A stretch of 41,136 bases of DNA from Cochliopodium minus (Eukaryota; Discosea; Himatismenida; Cochliopodiidae): the NCBI GenBank assembly GCA_024220525.1, contig JAMYWO010000319.1, forward strand, positions 1 through 41,136. Reading direction: 5' to 3'. The notes beneath the pieces were generated by a model, which was not told where the DNA came from, ran no database searches, and saw only the letters and a program-made list of their open reading frames with translations. Of this stretch, positions 1 to 11,013 are shown in pieces. A program made the translations under genes and the position numbers. Every line of letters starts with the position of its first letter. Position 1 is the stretch's first letter.

Positions 1-306
1 ATTGTTATTGTTATTGTTATTGTTATTGTTATTGTTATTGTTATTGTTATTGTTATTGTTATTGTTATTGTTATTGTTTAAACCAAATCCAAGATTATTA
101 TTATTGTTAGGATTATTGTTTAGGTCATTATTGTTATTGTTTAATCTAAATCCAAGATTATCATTATTGTTTAGGTTTAGCTCGTTATTATTATTTATCC
201 TAATAAAATTATCAAAATTATCATTAATCCCGCCTAAATCATAGGGATGAAACATTCTGTCTCCCCCTATCATATTCCCATTAATAAATCTGGCGTTCTC
301 AACGGG
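1..306. repeat. Left copy of terminal direct repeat, with Asn-codon microsatellite at 1-78
   Basis: Positions 1-78 are about 13 copies of a 6-nt unit that encodes Asn-Asn on the minus strand. Positions 79-306 match 40903-41136 in the same orientation. I count four base substitutions and one 6-nt indel (two Asn codons), so about 98% identity. The microsatellite is at least five units longer here than at the right end. Both copies keep the minus-strand reading frame open. Confidence 0.95.
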
Positions 307-3300
307 TTCCTCGTTAATTTTTCCAATGGCTAGACTTCTAAAACACAATTTCTTGATGTCCTTGGTAGTATTGGTCAAAGTATTTTCATCACTGCTGCTT
401 TGTTTTCTTTTACGGGATGGATAGGAGTAGGTTTTGTGATTTCTGAAATAGATTATCTTATTTATCTTTTGCAAAGTCAATGTTTTCTCATTGATAAGAT
501 TTTCAATGAATCCAAACAAAGAAGGGTCCAAATGGGAGGTTAAAGACAAGAGATACAAAGAGAATTCGAGCAAAGAATTTTCATCTTCAAGGAGCATCAA
601 CAGATCTTTTTTGGTGAGATGTTTGTGCTTTTCAAATATTTCTTTTGCATAAGTTACAATCTGATCCAAATTTGATATTGATCCACAAGAAACCAACCTA
701 TTTCAAATAGTTTTAAAAAGATTTTTTGTAAAATTTAAATAAATTTTAAATTTATCTTTTTTTTTTATTACAAACAGTAATAATAGACATCCCAGAATTT
801 TCCATAAAAGTTTGTTTTGGAGAAATTTCTTTCTATGTAGTTAGTTGCAGTAAGTCCCCAAGAATCCAAAGAATTTATATCTAAATCTTTAGCATACTTA
901 ATGAGTGGAATCAAGAAAGGAGATTTATGTTCACCTAATAAAAAATTTGAAATAAATAATTTTTGAAAGAAAAAAAAAAAAAGAATTTTTTAACAAGCAA
1001 TGTGAAGAGGAGTTTGATCGTAATTGTTTTTCAAATTTAGATTGGCACCATTTTTCAACATGATACTTTTAAAGTTAAATTTAAAATTAATAAAAAATAG
1101 TTCAAGAAAAATTTACGTGATTGGATTATCTTCATTGACAAAGAAGATGTCTTTTAGTTCTTTGGAGATGATTTTAGAGGAGACAGAATAGTTATCGGGG
1201 AAATATTTAACCAAAGAGTGAAGAGGTGTCTCATCTTGTTTGTTTTTTTGATTTACAAAAGAAGGATCATTGCAAAAGCTAAAGACAATCTCCAGTGATT
1301 CACAAAAGTTTTTGTCGAGGTATTTAAAATTTTTGCACAAGAAATGGAGGATGTTGTCTCCATCTACATCGCACGCTTGAAAGTTTTTGTATTTTTCAAG
1401 AATGATCTTGAGAGATTCATTCCGGTTGTAGTTGTGAGAGATTATCATCATAACTGGGTTGGTTCCGTTGATGGAGGAAATGTTTGGATCAGTGTTGGAC
1501 AACAATTTGTAAAAGAGTTTATTACATCTTCAAAAAAAAAAACGATCAAAATTAAAGGGATTAATGTAAAAAAAATAAATACATACCTTTGTGTATCAAC
1601 TCCAAACATATTTGTTTGGAACTGGAATTTTCTTCTCATGTAAGGAGACTGATATGATTCGAACAAGTTTGTCTGGTCGTTACTCAAAAGGGAACTATCA
1701 AAAAATATCATGGAAGGAGTATTTCCTGATTTACTTTTTTGTTTAAAAAATTAAATGTTTAAAAATCTAAATTTTTTTTTTTGTTTACTCTAAAATATTG
1801 AAGTCCACTTTAGAATGGATGAGTCTTTCGAGTATATAATATTGAGTTTCAGTGATTTCGAGGGAGTTGTTAGAATTTTCATTGTACGGAGTAAAAGGTC
1901 TTTTTGAAGTTGCTTGTACCTAATAAAAAAATAAAATAAATCTTGGGATTTTTTTTTAAAAAAATTGTTTTACCCTTGAATTATGTAAGGAGATCCAGCT
2001 TGGATAAAACAAGAAAGAATTTTTGTTATTTTTGTGTTGTAGGTTATATTTGATGTCAATGTCATATTCAAGATTGGCTCGATCTCTATATGTAGAGTAC
2101 CAATGCTCTGATTTCCGAACAATTGAATTTTTGAGAGGCAAGTCAAACTTTTTAGGATGAACTTCGAATATGCAATTTGGCTCTGTTATTTCATTGAACT
2201 CGCTATTTTTCCCAGTCAGATAATAAAGTGCATAATGAATATAAGATCCTCCCTAAAATGGTTTTTTTTTTAAAAGTCCATTAATTTGATTGAAAATTTT
2301 TTTTTTACTTTATATCCGATTGGACACAAATTGAAATCGTTCGTCAAAGAATAAAAAATGTCAAAAAGAGGTTTGTTTTGATTGATGATAGAGTAAGACA
2401 AAGGAGTGTGCCTGTTTTTGTTCTTCATATTTATGATTTCTTTAGAGGGAGTGATCTGGTTTAATAGTTGTAGACAAATAGAGTCACCCTCATTCTGCAT
2501 TGCAAGGTAATGAAACATAGAGTTTAAACTATCATCAACATGGTTGAAATTTGCTCCATTTTTAACGAGAAAGTTGATTGTCTTTTCTTTTTCGAGCTGA
2601 AATTTCTTGAAATTTGCGATCTCGTAAGTTCTGTCTGAAGCCCATTCTTTGTTTTTCTTGAATAGACTGGAGGAGTTGATGGGTTTACAACAAGCCAAGA
2701 GGGGAGTTACTCCAAAGTTGTCTTTTTGATCAACGACAGGATTTATGTTGTAAAACGAAGGAATCCAACTATGTAATATTTAAAAATTAATTGAATCAAA
2801 AAAATATTTAATTAGATTTACTTTGGAAGTAAAATGGCTGCCAAATGTGAAGGATAAATGCCATTAGTATCTGAAATATTTAATGCATTTTTCAAATTTT
2901 TTGGAGATGCTTTCCACAAAATGTTCATTATATTATTGAGATATTTAATAGGATTTGGGGATTCTCTTGTCATTCCAAATCTACAAAAATTAAAAGTTTT
3001 TTTTAAAAGTTGGGAAATAAAGGGTCACATCGTTTACCTTGGAGATTTTATTTTTTCGATTTTTTCTGAAAAAATATCTGGGAGAAGTAATGCAGCAAAC
3101 AAAGGTGTTATTGATTTTTTGTTTGGCTAAAAGAAATAAAACTTAAAAAATGACAATATGTAAAATATTTTACTATTGAAACGTCAGCACCATTCGAAAT
3201 CAAAAATTCAATCTTTTGTTTAAATAAAAGTTAGAAGAGAATTTTTAAAAAAATTTTCAAAAATATGTTACAGCTTCCAAGTTTCCCTATTTAAATTTAA

Positions 3301-5406
3301 ATTTAAAAGTTTTTTATTTTGATCCTTTTATGTTTTACCTGAATCTAAAAGAAATTAAAAAAGAAATTTTAATTTTCAAAAAATTTTTTTAAAAAAATTT
3401 ACAATTGCATGATGAAGCACAGTGTTTCCATTATTGTCTTGTGTATCTAAGTAGAGAAATCTACTGTCGAAATAAGAGTTTTCTGTAATTTGGTGATACA
3501 TGTTCAAGAAAGAAATCTGACAAAAGCTGACCATGTGCATCAGAAGAGAGTATCCATCTACCAATTTCTTGAAGTCTACTTGTAGATTTTTAGCAATCCA
3601 AGATAAAGAGTTAAATTCAAACTGATAGAGAGATTCATTTCCATAATCTTTTTTTTTTTGAAAATTTTTTAATATTATATCAATTTTAAAAATAAATTTT
3701 ATTTCTATTTTATTTTATACCTTTCAAAAGCTCAACAATCAATTCTGTGCCATCTATAATATCTTCTCCAGACATGTTACAAATGAATTGAAGTACATCA
3801 TTATCTTTTTCGTTTTTGTCGTCAATGGAATAGAGAGCTAGAGTGAGGAAAGACCTTCCCTTTTTATCTTTGACATTAAAGTTGCATTCTAAAGTTTTTA
3901 GCAATTTTAATGTTGAATGGGCAGAGGGAGAATAAAGGGCAAGCACACAAGCATTTAATCCTTTGGAGTCTACCAAATTTTTATTTGCTCCTTTCTTTGA
4001 TAAAAATTCTAGTGCTTCAAGAGATGAACTAACAATAAATAAATAATTAAATTTGTAAAAATAATTAAAAATTTACTTAAGAGCGGCAAAATGGAATGGT
4101 GTTCTACAATTTACATCGAGGGAATCTATAAAAGCACCATTCTCCAAAAGAATTTTCATAGATTTAACATCATTTCTAATTGCAGCAAGATGTAAGGGAG
4201 TAGAGTATTTAGAAGCAATTTTCTTAAAGTCTTTGACATAAGGAAAAATGAAAGGTACACTAATCTTCCAAGGTTGAGAGTTTAGATCAATTTTGATTTG
4301 AGAGTTGGGATCCGCTTTGTTTTTGAGTAAGAATTTTATTATTTTGTATTCAGATTGAGTTACAGCATAGTGTAGAGGTGTCAATCCAATGGGATACATT
4401 TGTTGGTTAATATCTTTGATGTGTTTGATATACAGATGATTGATATTAAATTCTTCAAAGTGGTTTTTTCTTTCTAAGAATTTATCTTGTATTATATTTA
4501 TGTCCGAAGAGAAGGTAGAAGGAGATACATCAGAGTCTACGAATATGGTATTCACATTAATGTTTGTTGTGTTTTCTCTTACAAACTGATTTCCTCTTAT
4601 ATCCAATATTCTCAATTTTTTGAGTTGTGAAATGTGGCCTTGTATTTTATGAAAGGAATTTATTCCTCTTGTCAAACAAAGTACTTCCAAGTTGGGCAAG
4701 ATTTCGTGTAATTGCACTTGCCTCTTCTTCTTTTCCATGAAATGATCGTTTCCACTGTTGATGTAATCACCTGCTGGGCAAAGTCGCAGAAATTTTAGTT
4801 TATCGTGGTAGATGGAAGATAGATTTATTGTGGATCTTGAATCTACTTTTACATCTTCGCATAAACTATCTGTTATGATACTCAATCTCTCGAGATTTGA
4901 AAATTCTATCAATATATTTCTATTGTATTTTTTGATTATAGGGATATATTTGATTTATCATAAATATAATTTTATATAATACTTCTCTTACTTTAAATAA
5001 TTTGATCTTTCTCCAAATGCAAATTCTCCACTGTTTTTTTTATTTCTCAATATGATTGATAATCCATGAACAAGATGTTTTGCATTCACATATTGTAGAA
5101 AGGAGATGAATTCACTCACTGAATTGATCACACAATCAATGTTTTGATAGATTATTGGTTGGGATCTGCATAATTGTCTGAATTTTACATTGAGTTTGGA
5201 TATGCGATGAATTATATCTTCCATATTCAAGAAAGAACATATATATACTATTTATAGTTTGGATGTAATTGCAAGAGGTTTAATTTGTTATTCAATAGAT
5301 AATATATGTATGAAAAATTTTATTTACTGAAGACTGATTTGGGTAATGATTCAAGCAAGTTGAATTCTTTGATATCTGATGAAATTGAACTACTTCTTTT
5401 ATTCAT
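1..5406 (-). CDS. F-box/LRR/ankyrin-repeat protein, 5' part; 3' end off the left edge
   Basis: Start ATG at 5406. Exons on the minus strand: 5406-5328, 5247-4992, 4919-4077, 4028-3721, 3647-3403, 3344-3339, 3286-3272, 3212-3174, 3126-3038, 2980-2822, 2768-2309, 2252-1974, 1919-1789, 1733-1587, 1527-1117, 1065-995, 934-772, 697-1. All introns are GT-AG and the frame stays open for 1466 codons. Residues 20-65 form an F-box (LPKSVF, then IYICSFLNMEDII, then KFRQLC), the SCF adaptor fold. Short leucine-rich segments follow (LPNLEVLCLTRG, LRILDIRGN). Many ankyrin repeats then run to exon 15, for example TPLHYAVTQSEYKIIKFLLK and TPLHLAAIRNDVKSMKILLE. The last exon becomes Asn-rich and leaves the window inside an Asn run. 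Its continuation is probably the exon at 40264-41136. By family it would recruit substrates for ubiquitination; the target is unknown. It shares an 86-bp divergent promoter gap with the carboxypeptidase. The 6-nt and 15-nt exons are supported by ankyrin-repeat register. Confidence 0.82.
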
Positions 5407-5492
5407 CCTTTAATATTTTTTATTTTATTTTCAAAAAAAATATTGAAAGCAGAATAAAATTGAGAGGTTGGCAATTATTCATTCAATAGAAA
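5407..5492. promoter_or_regulatory. Compact divergent promoter gap
   Basis: Only 86 bp separate the ATG of the minus-strand F-box/ankyrin gene from the ATG of the plus-strand carboxypeptidase. The sequence is T- and A-tract rich, with no distinct TATA box that I can single out. Both 5' leaders and both promoters must fit here or overlap. Confidence 0.5.
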
Positions 5493-7753
5493 ATGAAATT
5501 GAATATCTACATAGAAGATGAAATGCCTAATCCTAAATTATCGAGAAAGAATATAATTTTATTAATTACTTTGATCGCTATATTGATTCTTACAATCATA
5601 ATTATCATTGTGATAGTTATCAATAAATATGGGGTATGAACATTATTGAAATAACTAGATCATAATTTCATTCTGCACAAATATATAGGGTAAATGAAAA
5701 TATAAATTTTTTTATTGGGTGAATTTGATACGAATAAATAACAGGACATGAAGTTGATCAAGTAATATCACTACCAAAAATCGGAATAATGAAACAGAAA
5801 ACATATAGTGGACTGATTAAAGTCAATAACGAGACAAATTCAAATTTATTCTATTTATTTTTTGAATCAAGAAACATATCTCCAAATACAAAAGTTATAT
5901 TATGGTATAATATCATTCAATATGTTCAATAATTAAAATAAATTTAATATATTTTTTTTAAAAGGCTAAATGGTGGACCAGGATATTCGTAAAAAGCATA
6001 AAAATAATATATTTGAAATAGATATTCATCCTTTTTTAGATCTATCATAGATGCATTCCAACAAAACGGACCATTTACAATTTTACTGGATAACACTTTT
6101 GAACCAAACAAATTTAGTTGGAATGAAAACTATCATTTATTATACATTGACAGTCCAGTAAAAAAAAATAATTAAAATAAATAATAAATAATAAAGAATA
6201 TTGACAAAAGGTTGGAGGTAATAATTACTATTTATTTATTCATCAATTAAATTATTTTTTTTAGCTGGATATTCTTACACTGATTCGAATGAAGGATATC
6301 TGAATACATCAAAGAATGTAGCGGAAAACATTTATTTAGCTTTGGAAGTTTTCTTTCAAAAACACAAAGAATATTCTTCTTTGGATTTTGTTGCTGCTGG
6401 TGTTAGTTATGGAGGAAAATACATGTAATAAGAATTTAATAATAATAATCTTTAATCATCTTTTTAGTCCTTATTTATGTGATCACATTCTAAGACAAGA
6501 GAAACCTGTTGTTAATTTAACAAAAGCAATAATTGCAAATGTAAAAAAAAAAATTTAAATGCATTACAGCTAGATGTAATTTAACAAATTAAACAGGGAT
6601 GTAAAAAATTTTTAAAATTTATTAAAAAAGATTAAAAATTTTTTTTAAATTTTCTTTAGGGACGAATCCTTTAAACCAAGTGGAATCTTATTTACCGTTT
6701 CTGAACCAAAATTATAGGTATTAATTAATTTAATAAAAGATTTTTTTTTCAATCTTTTTTTATTGAATTTTTACAAGGTTACATCCAAACGACAACCTTT
6801 CTCATATAGATTACCTCTTAAATAGTTGGAGAGAAAATATCAATGAAGAAAATTGTAATAAATTCTAAAATATAAATACTTTTAAATAACATATTTTTTT
6901 AATAAAGATACTCAAGCATTTTTCTTTGAAGATTCTTTAAATAAGGTGATCAAAAATTGAAGTACTTATTCAATTTTATTTACTTTTTTTTTTTAAATAG
7001 TATTTCACATCTTTGCCAAATATTAAAAGTATTTACAATATAATATATCATGATGAAAAGAATGGAGATTTAGAAAGTTATTTTAATGAAGATGGTGTTA
7101 AAAAAGCATTACACGTCCCAAAAGAAATCAATTTTTCGGAATTTAACCAGTCTTCTATGGATGCTTTGGATGATGACGAAGAAAGAGATGCGAGCTATTT
7201 ATTGCCATTCATTTTGGGAAAAATCCCAATTTTATTTGTAATAATTTTTTTTTTTGAATAAATCTGTTTATAAAATTACTTTAAAAAGTACAATGGAGAC
7301 AAAGATTTGATTTGCAACGTAAAATTTTTTTATTTATTAAATAATTTTTTTTTTTTAAAAAGATTTTTTATAGTATGTTGGTACAGTTTCTTTTTTAGAA
7401 AGATTAAATTGGACATTTTCAGACGAATTTTCGAAAACTTTGAACTTTACTTGGACTTACAAAGACTTTGACAGAACCAGGTTTGCTGGATTGTACAAGA
7501 AAAAACAGAATCTCATGTATGCCTCCGTTTTCGATTCTGGACATACTGCTGCGATTTGTAAACCAGCAGAAGTTTATCATTTAATTTCAAATTTCATTGA
7601 AGGTATTTTTAACTTTTATTATTTTTAAAGAATTTTTTTGAATATTTAAAACTTTTTCAAAAAGATAAATGGAATGATACGGATTCTTCTCAGTTTGAAA
7701 ACTATTTTTTAAATATAAATTCGAATAATGTCAAAAAAAGAATGTTCAGATAA
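5493..7753 (+). CDS. Serine carboxypeptidase (peptidase S10), N-terminally membrane anchored, with micro-exons
   Basis: Exons: 5493-5633, 5689, 5745-5904, 5965-5988, 6040-6157, 6211-6217, 6265-6424, 6468-6540, 6597-6600, 6660-6717, 6778-6854, 6908-6945, 7001-7237, 7289-7318, 7374-7602, 7665-7753. The product is 481 aa. Residues about 20-43 form one Ile/Leu-rich membrane segment after a short charged N-terminus, so it looks like a type II anchored enzyme rather than a cleaved secreted one. S10 landmarks are the oxyanion loop LNGGPGYS (102-109), IDSPVGAGYSYTD, the nucleophile Ser198 in GVSYGGKY, ANGWTNPL, the Asp-bearing YNGDKDLICN (367-376) and His433 in DSGHTAA. The triad therefore looks complete. 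The usual LNGGPGC cysteine is tyrosine here. It should remove C-terminal residues from peptides in the lysosomal/secretory lumen. Three exons are 1, 7 and 4 nt long; leaving out any of them breaks the frame. The 1-nt exon is the least certain. Confidence 0.88.
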
Positions 7754-7798
7754 CATAAAAGAGTTTTTCAAAATAAAAATGTTAAAAATAAAAAAAAA

Positions 7799-8757
7799 AT
7801 GAAAATCTTCCTCAATAAATTTAAAAATAACAAAAAGATAAATAAATCCTTTTCATCTTATTCCCATAAATTCAAATTCTATCAATCTTTTCATTTATCA
7901 AAAAGATATATTCATGATAATAATAATAAAGAAGAAGGAAGGAAATATCTTGATGCGAAAATTTTGAAGGAGATATCAGAATATGGGAATGAAAGCAATA
8001 TGGATTCTACATTGAAGAAATTCAAGCTAAATGATAAACAATATAACAAGATATTAAAACCACAATTCGAAAATTATTATCAAAATAAAAAATTGCCAAT
8101 ATTCTTACCTGGGATTGCATTTGGATTGTTATTAACGAAATTTGAATCTCATTTTTTCTACATGGAGATTTTGGATAACAACTTGTGGATCTTTTACCTT
8201 CTAAACAGTTTGGGATATGCTTATTTGTTTGAGAGAATGAGCTGGGTATCGAAGTCGAGAGACTATTTGAAGCTTCTGTATAAGGGAGGTGTCATAGACA
8301 AGGTTTTGTCTGACATTTATGAAATCTGTCATTTTGAAATGATTGCTGTGGCAGAGAAACATACCTTTGAGAAAAAACTTGTTGAGTAAAATATTTTTAT
8401 TTTTAAAAAAAATTCATATTTTTTATTGTTCAATATCTTTTTAAATACAGATTCATTCTAGCAATTAAAAATGGGAAAATATTTTCGAATTTTTATAATT
8501 ATGCTTTGGTAAATCTTTTGAAAAACTTGCCCACATTATTATACCTCAAACCGGAGAGTCAAATAGATTTCGTCAATGTGTCCAAGGATGTTATAAAGTC
8601 TTCTCACTACAAATCCCAAACTAAACTCATTTTTTTGACTTATCTTTCTTTCTTAACTTTTTTCTTGGGTTCTACTTTACTTTCTATTGGTTTTGATGAA
8701 TTGGATCTTTTGAAAAATGGTGAATATCATATATTAATAAAAAGAAGATTGTTTTGA
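7799..8757 (+). CDS. Probable mitochondrial membrane protein of unknown function
   Basis: Two exons, 7799-8385 and 8451-8757, give about 297 aa. The first 40 residues are rich in Lys, Ser, Phe and Asn with almost no acidic residues, and end in FHLSKRYIHD, like a mitochondrial presequence. A charged helical stretch follows, then hydrophobic segments near residues 98-115 (IFLPGIAFGLLLTKF) and 125-143 (LWIFYLLNSLGYAYLF). A third lies near 265-285 (IFLTYLSFLTFFLGSTLL). I do not recognise the family. The last codons are uncertain: a GT at 8720 followed by an AG at 8815 would replace the tail with a stop two codons later. It starts 45 bp after the carboxypeptidase stop on the same strand. Confidence 0.7.
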
Positions 8758-8871
8758 ATTTACATCAAATAATATTTATTTATTTAACAAAATCTTTTAT
8801 AATTTGAATGTCCAGATTAATCTTTGGGAGATAAAGAAATTGATGATAATTTTCATCTTAAAAAGATTGTA

Positions 8872-8895
8872 ATGGAGGATAGACATAATGAATAA
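8872..8895 (+). promoter_or_regulatory. Upstream ORF overlapping the next start codon
   Basis: A 7-codon ORF (MEDRHNE, then TAA) begins 16 nt before the ATG of the F-box/LRR gene and overlaps it in another frame. If the leader includes it, initiation here would lower translation of the main ORF. Its presence in the transcript is not shown by the sequence. Confidence 0.3.
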
Positions 8896-10843
8896 TAATA
8901 AAAAAAAATTGGTTGAAAAATTATTCAATATAACCTTTATGGGTGTAAAAAATACAAAATATATATTGAATAAAGGAGAAAATGGAAAGACAAAGGCCAA
9001 ATTATTTGCACCTCCTATCACTGTAGATTTTAATATGAAGATTGAATTGCCTCATTTTGCTCCCAAATTATGGTCAGATTTGATAATCCCTCATCTTAAT
9101 CTAATAACTATTCTAGCATTGGGATCCACAAGCAAGGCGTTTTACACATTTGTGAGGAAATATCTCAAAAAGATTGATTTTTCAGAATTTGAGATCATAT
9201 TGGAAGATTATCCGAAAGAATATCAAAAAGAATTGCTTAAATTCATTCTCAAGAAATACCAAAATTTGAGGATATTGGATCTCAGTGGATTATTCAAGCA
9301 ATCCAATACTAAATTCGCAGTATTGCCAATAAATATGATAAAGAAGAATTTTCCAGAGAATTTGGATGAGATATACCATCTATCATTGGGAATGATGGAA
9401 TTGAAAACACTATTCCAAAAATTACCAAATTTATCAACCTTATCATTCAAATATATCGCCGGAATAGAAAAGTTTTCATGGAAGCAGATAAATCATCCAA
9501 GCCTCAAAGATCTCCAAATAAGATTGCCATTTGAATGTGAGGATGTATCAATAATACCAAACATGTTAGAAAAATTAAAGATATTCAAAACAGGAAATAT
9601 TTGTATAGACTTGGTGGACGCAGAAAATTTGAAGCAACTCACCATCTCTTGTTCATCACAAAACAGAGTCTCTTTTTTTTATGATCGTAACAAACTTCCT
9701 AAAAACTTTCAAAGCTTCACTGTAATTGTTTCCACCCAAAAGGAATCGAAAACACAAGAACAACTTTGTAATTTGGAAGAATTTATCGGAGATATCAAGA
9801 CGCTTAAAGAACTCAAACTCAGCAAACTTATTTTGTCTTCACAACTCAACTGCGAGTTTTTGAAAAAACTCATTTTGAAGAATGTCATCGTCACTAAGGA
9901 AAGCTCAAAAATTTTGGGTTCAATGAAACAACTGAAGCGGTTGAAGATTTCTCGGATGGCGATAGTTGGTTGGTGTTCAAACCTTCCAAAGTCTCTCAAA
10001 AAAATAACAGTCTCGAGATGCACTTTTGAGAAAATCGAGAAGGGAAAGGGAGATCTCTCGTTTCTTTCTGTACTTCCTCCTCAATTGGAGAGAATCGATA
10101 TTTATTATGCTCAACAAAATATGAAAAAGAGATTGTTTCTCAATGAAAAAATTATTCAAAGTTTACCTCCTTCTTTAAAGTCTTTTCGTATCTTTGAACG
10201 CTTCTTCATACCTTACGGCCACTCCATGAAGCTTTTGAAGTTTTTCCCTGAAAAATGCAAGAGCATTTCCATTACTCATATCATCTTGAAATCTCCCAAA
10301 GAAATCACCACCTATTTAAGGGGAGATGTTTCATTGGGAAACTTGTCCGTTCCCATCTCCATTCTCAAATCCTCACAAGATGAACTAATAAAAAACTTTC
10401 CTTTTCTAGAAAGTCTCATCATTTTAAATTTGGAGGGAGTAGAATTTTATAAAGTAGATGACTGGTCGGTTTATTTTCCTTTCTTCCAAGTTCTTTTCAG
10501 CAAGTGTAAAACCATAGAACTCAAGGGTTTTGAAATCGATTTTTCTTTCATCGATTTTTTATCTAAAGTAGCCAATTCTGTCAACTATTGCCTTCCTACT
10601 CAACTCATGCTTAAATATTGTAATTTTAAGTTTGATAAGTTTGTTGGATTAAGTTTTCCAAGAACTTTTTCCCGCCTCAAAATTTTGAAGGGTAGTGGTG
10701 TCATCTCTCTTTTGTGTATCGCCTCCATCTGCAAGTATCTTCAAGAGATCACCATTGAGGGAAAGTTTGGTTATTCTTCCACTCAGATTGAATCTATCAA
10801 AAAGAAATTTAAATGGAAAAAGTTGACTTTTTTCTCCAAATGA
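8888..10843 (+). CDS. F-box/leucine-rich-repeat protein
   Basis: A single open frame of 651 aa without introns, unlike its neighbours. Residues about 50-100 resemble an F-box: LPHFAPKLWSDLIIPHL, a TSKAF segment, then FVRKYLKKIDFS. The rest is a series of irregular leucine-rich repeats, for example LRILDLSGLF, LSTLSFKYIAG, LKELKLSKLILSS, LKRLKISRMAI, LKKITVSRCTF and KTIELKGFEIDF. Such proteins act as substrate receptors of SCF ubiquitin ligases; the substrate cannot be read from the sequence. The ATG at 8888 is the first in frame. No signal peptide or membrane segment is visible. Confidence 0.75.
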   Translation: MNNNKKKLVEKLFNITFMGVKNTKYILNKGENGKTKAKLFAPPITVDFNMKIELPHFAPKLWSDLIIPHLNLITILALGSTSKAFYTFVRKYLKKIDFSEFEIILEDYPKEYQKELLKFILKKYQNLRILDLSGLFKQSNTKFAVLPINMIKKNFPENLDEIYHLSLGMMELKTLFQKLPNLSTLSFKYIAGIEKFSWKQINHPSLKDLQIRLPFECEDVSIIPNMLEKLKIFKTGNICIDLVDAENLKQLTISCSSQNRVSFFYDRNKLPKNFQSFTVIVSTQKESKTQEQLCNLEEFIGDIKTLKELKLSKLILSSQLNCEFLKKLILKNVIVTKESSKILGSMKQLKRLKISRMAIVGWCSNLPKSLKKITVSRCTFEKIEKGKGDLSFLSVLPPQLERIDIYYAQQNMKKRLFLNEKIIQSLPPSLKSFRIFERFFIPYGHSMKLLKFFPEKCKSISITHIILKSPKEITTYLRGDVSLGNLSVPISILKSSQDELIKNFPFLESLIILNLEGVEFYKVDDWSVYFPFFQVLFSKCKTIELKGFEIDFSFIDFLSKVANSVNYCLPTQLMLKYCNFKFDKFVGLSFPRTFSRLKILKGSGVISLLCIASICKYLQEITIEGKFGYSSTQIESIKKKFKWKKLTFFSK

Positions 10844-11013
10844 GTTTGATAATATTTGTTTTTTGTAATTTTTTTTGGCCTTCGTTAAATTTGATATGTA
10901 TAAAATTTATTTATGTTTAAATTTCTTTTTTTGTTTGATATTTTGACTGTTTACACTCATCTTTTTTATACTTTTTGATTTGGATTGTGATTTTTAATTA
11001 TAAAAAAAAATTG

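Noticed and set aside
2-244. Poly-Leu ORF at the left edge, and the similar one near 40787-41074
   Set aside because: Both are antisense readings of the Asn-codon microsatellite; the minus-strand frame carries the real exon.
4988-5230. Start of the F-box/ankyrin gene at the TTG or ATG near 5224-5230
   Set aside because: An upstream exon (5406-5328) joins in phase and completes an F-box, so the start is at 5406.
9977-10159. Minus-strand ORFs within the F-box/LRR gene
   Set aside because: They are antisense shadows of a continuous 651-codon frame with leucine-rich repeats throughout.
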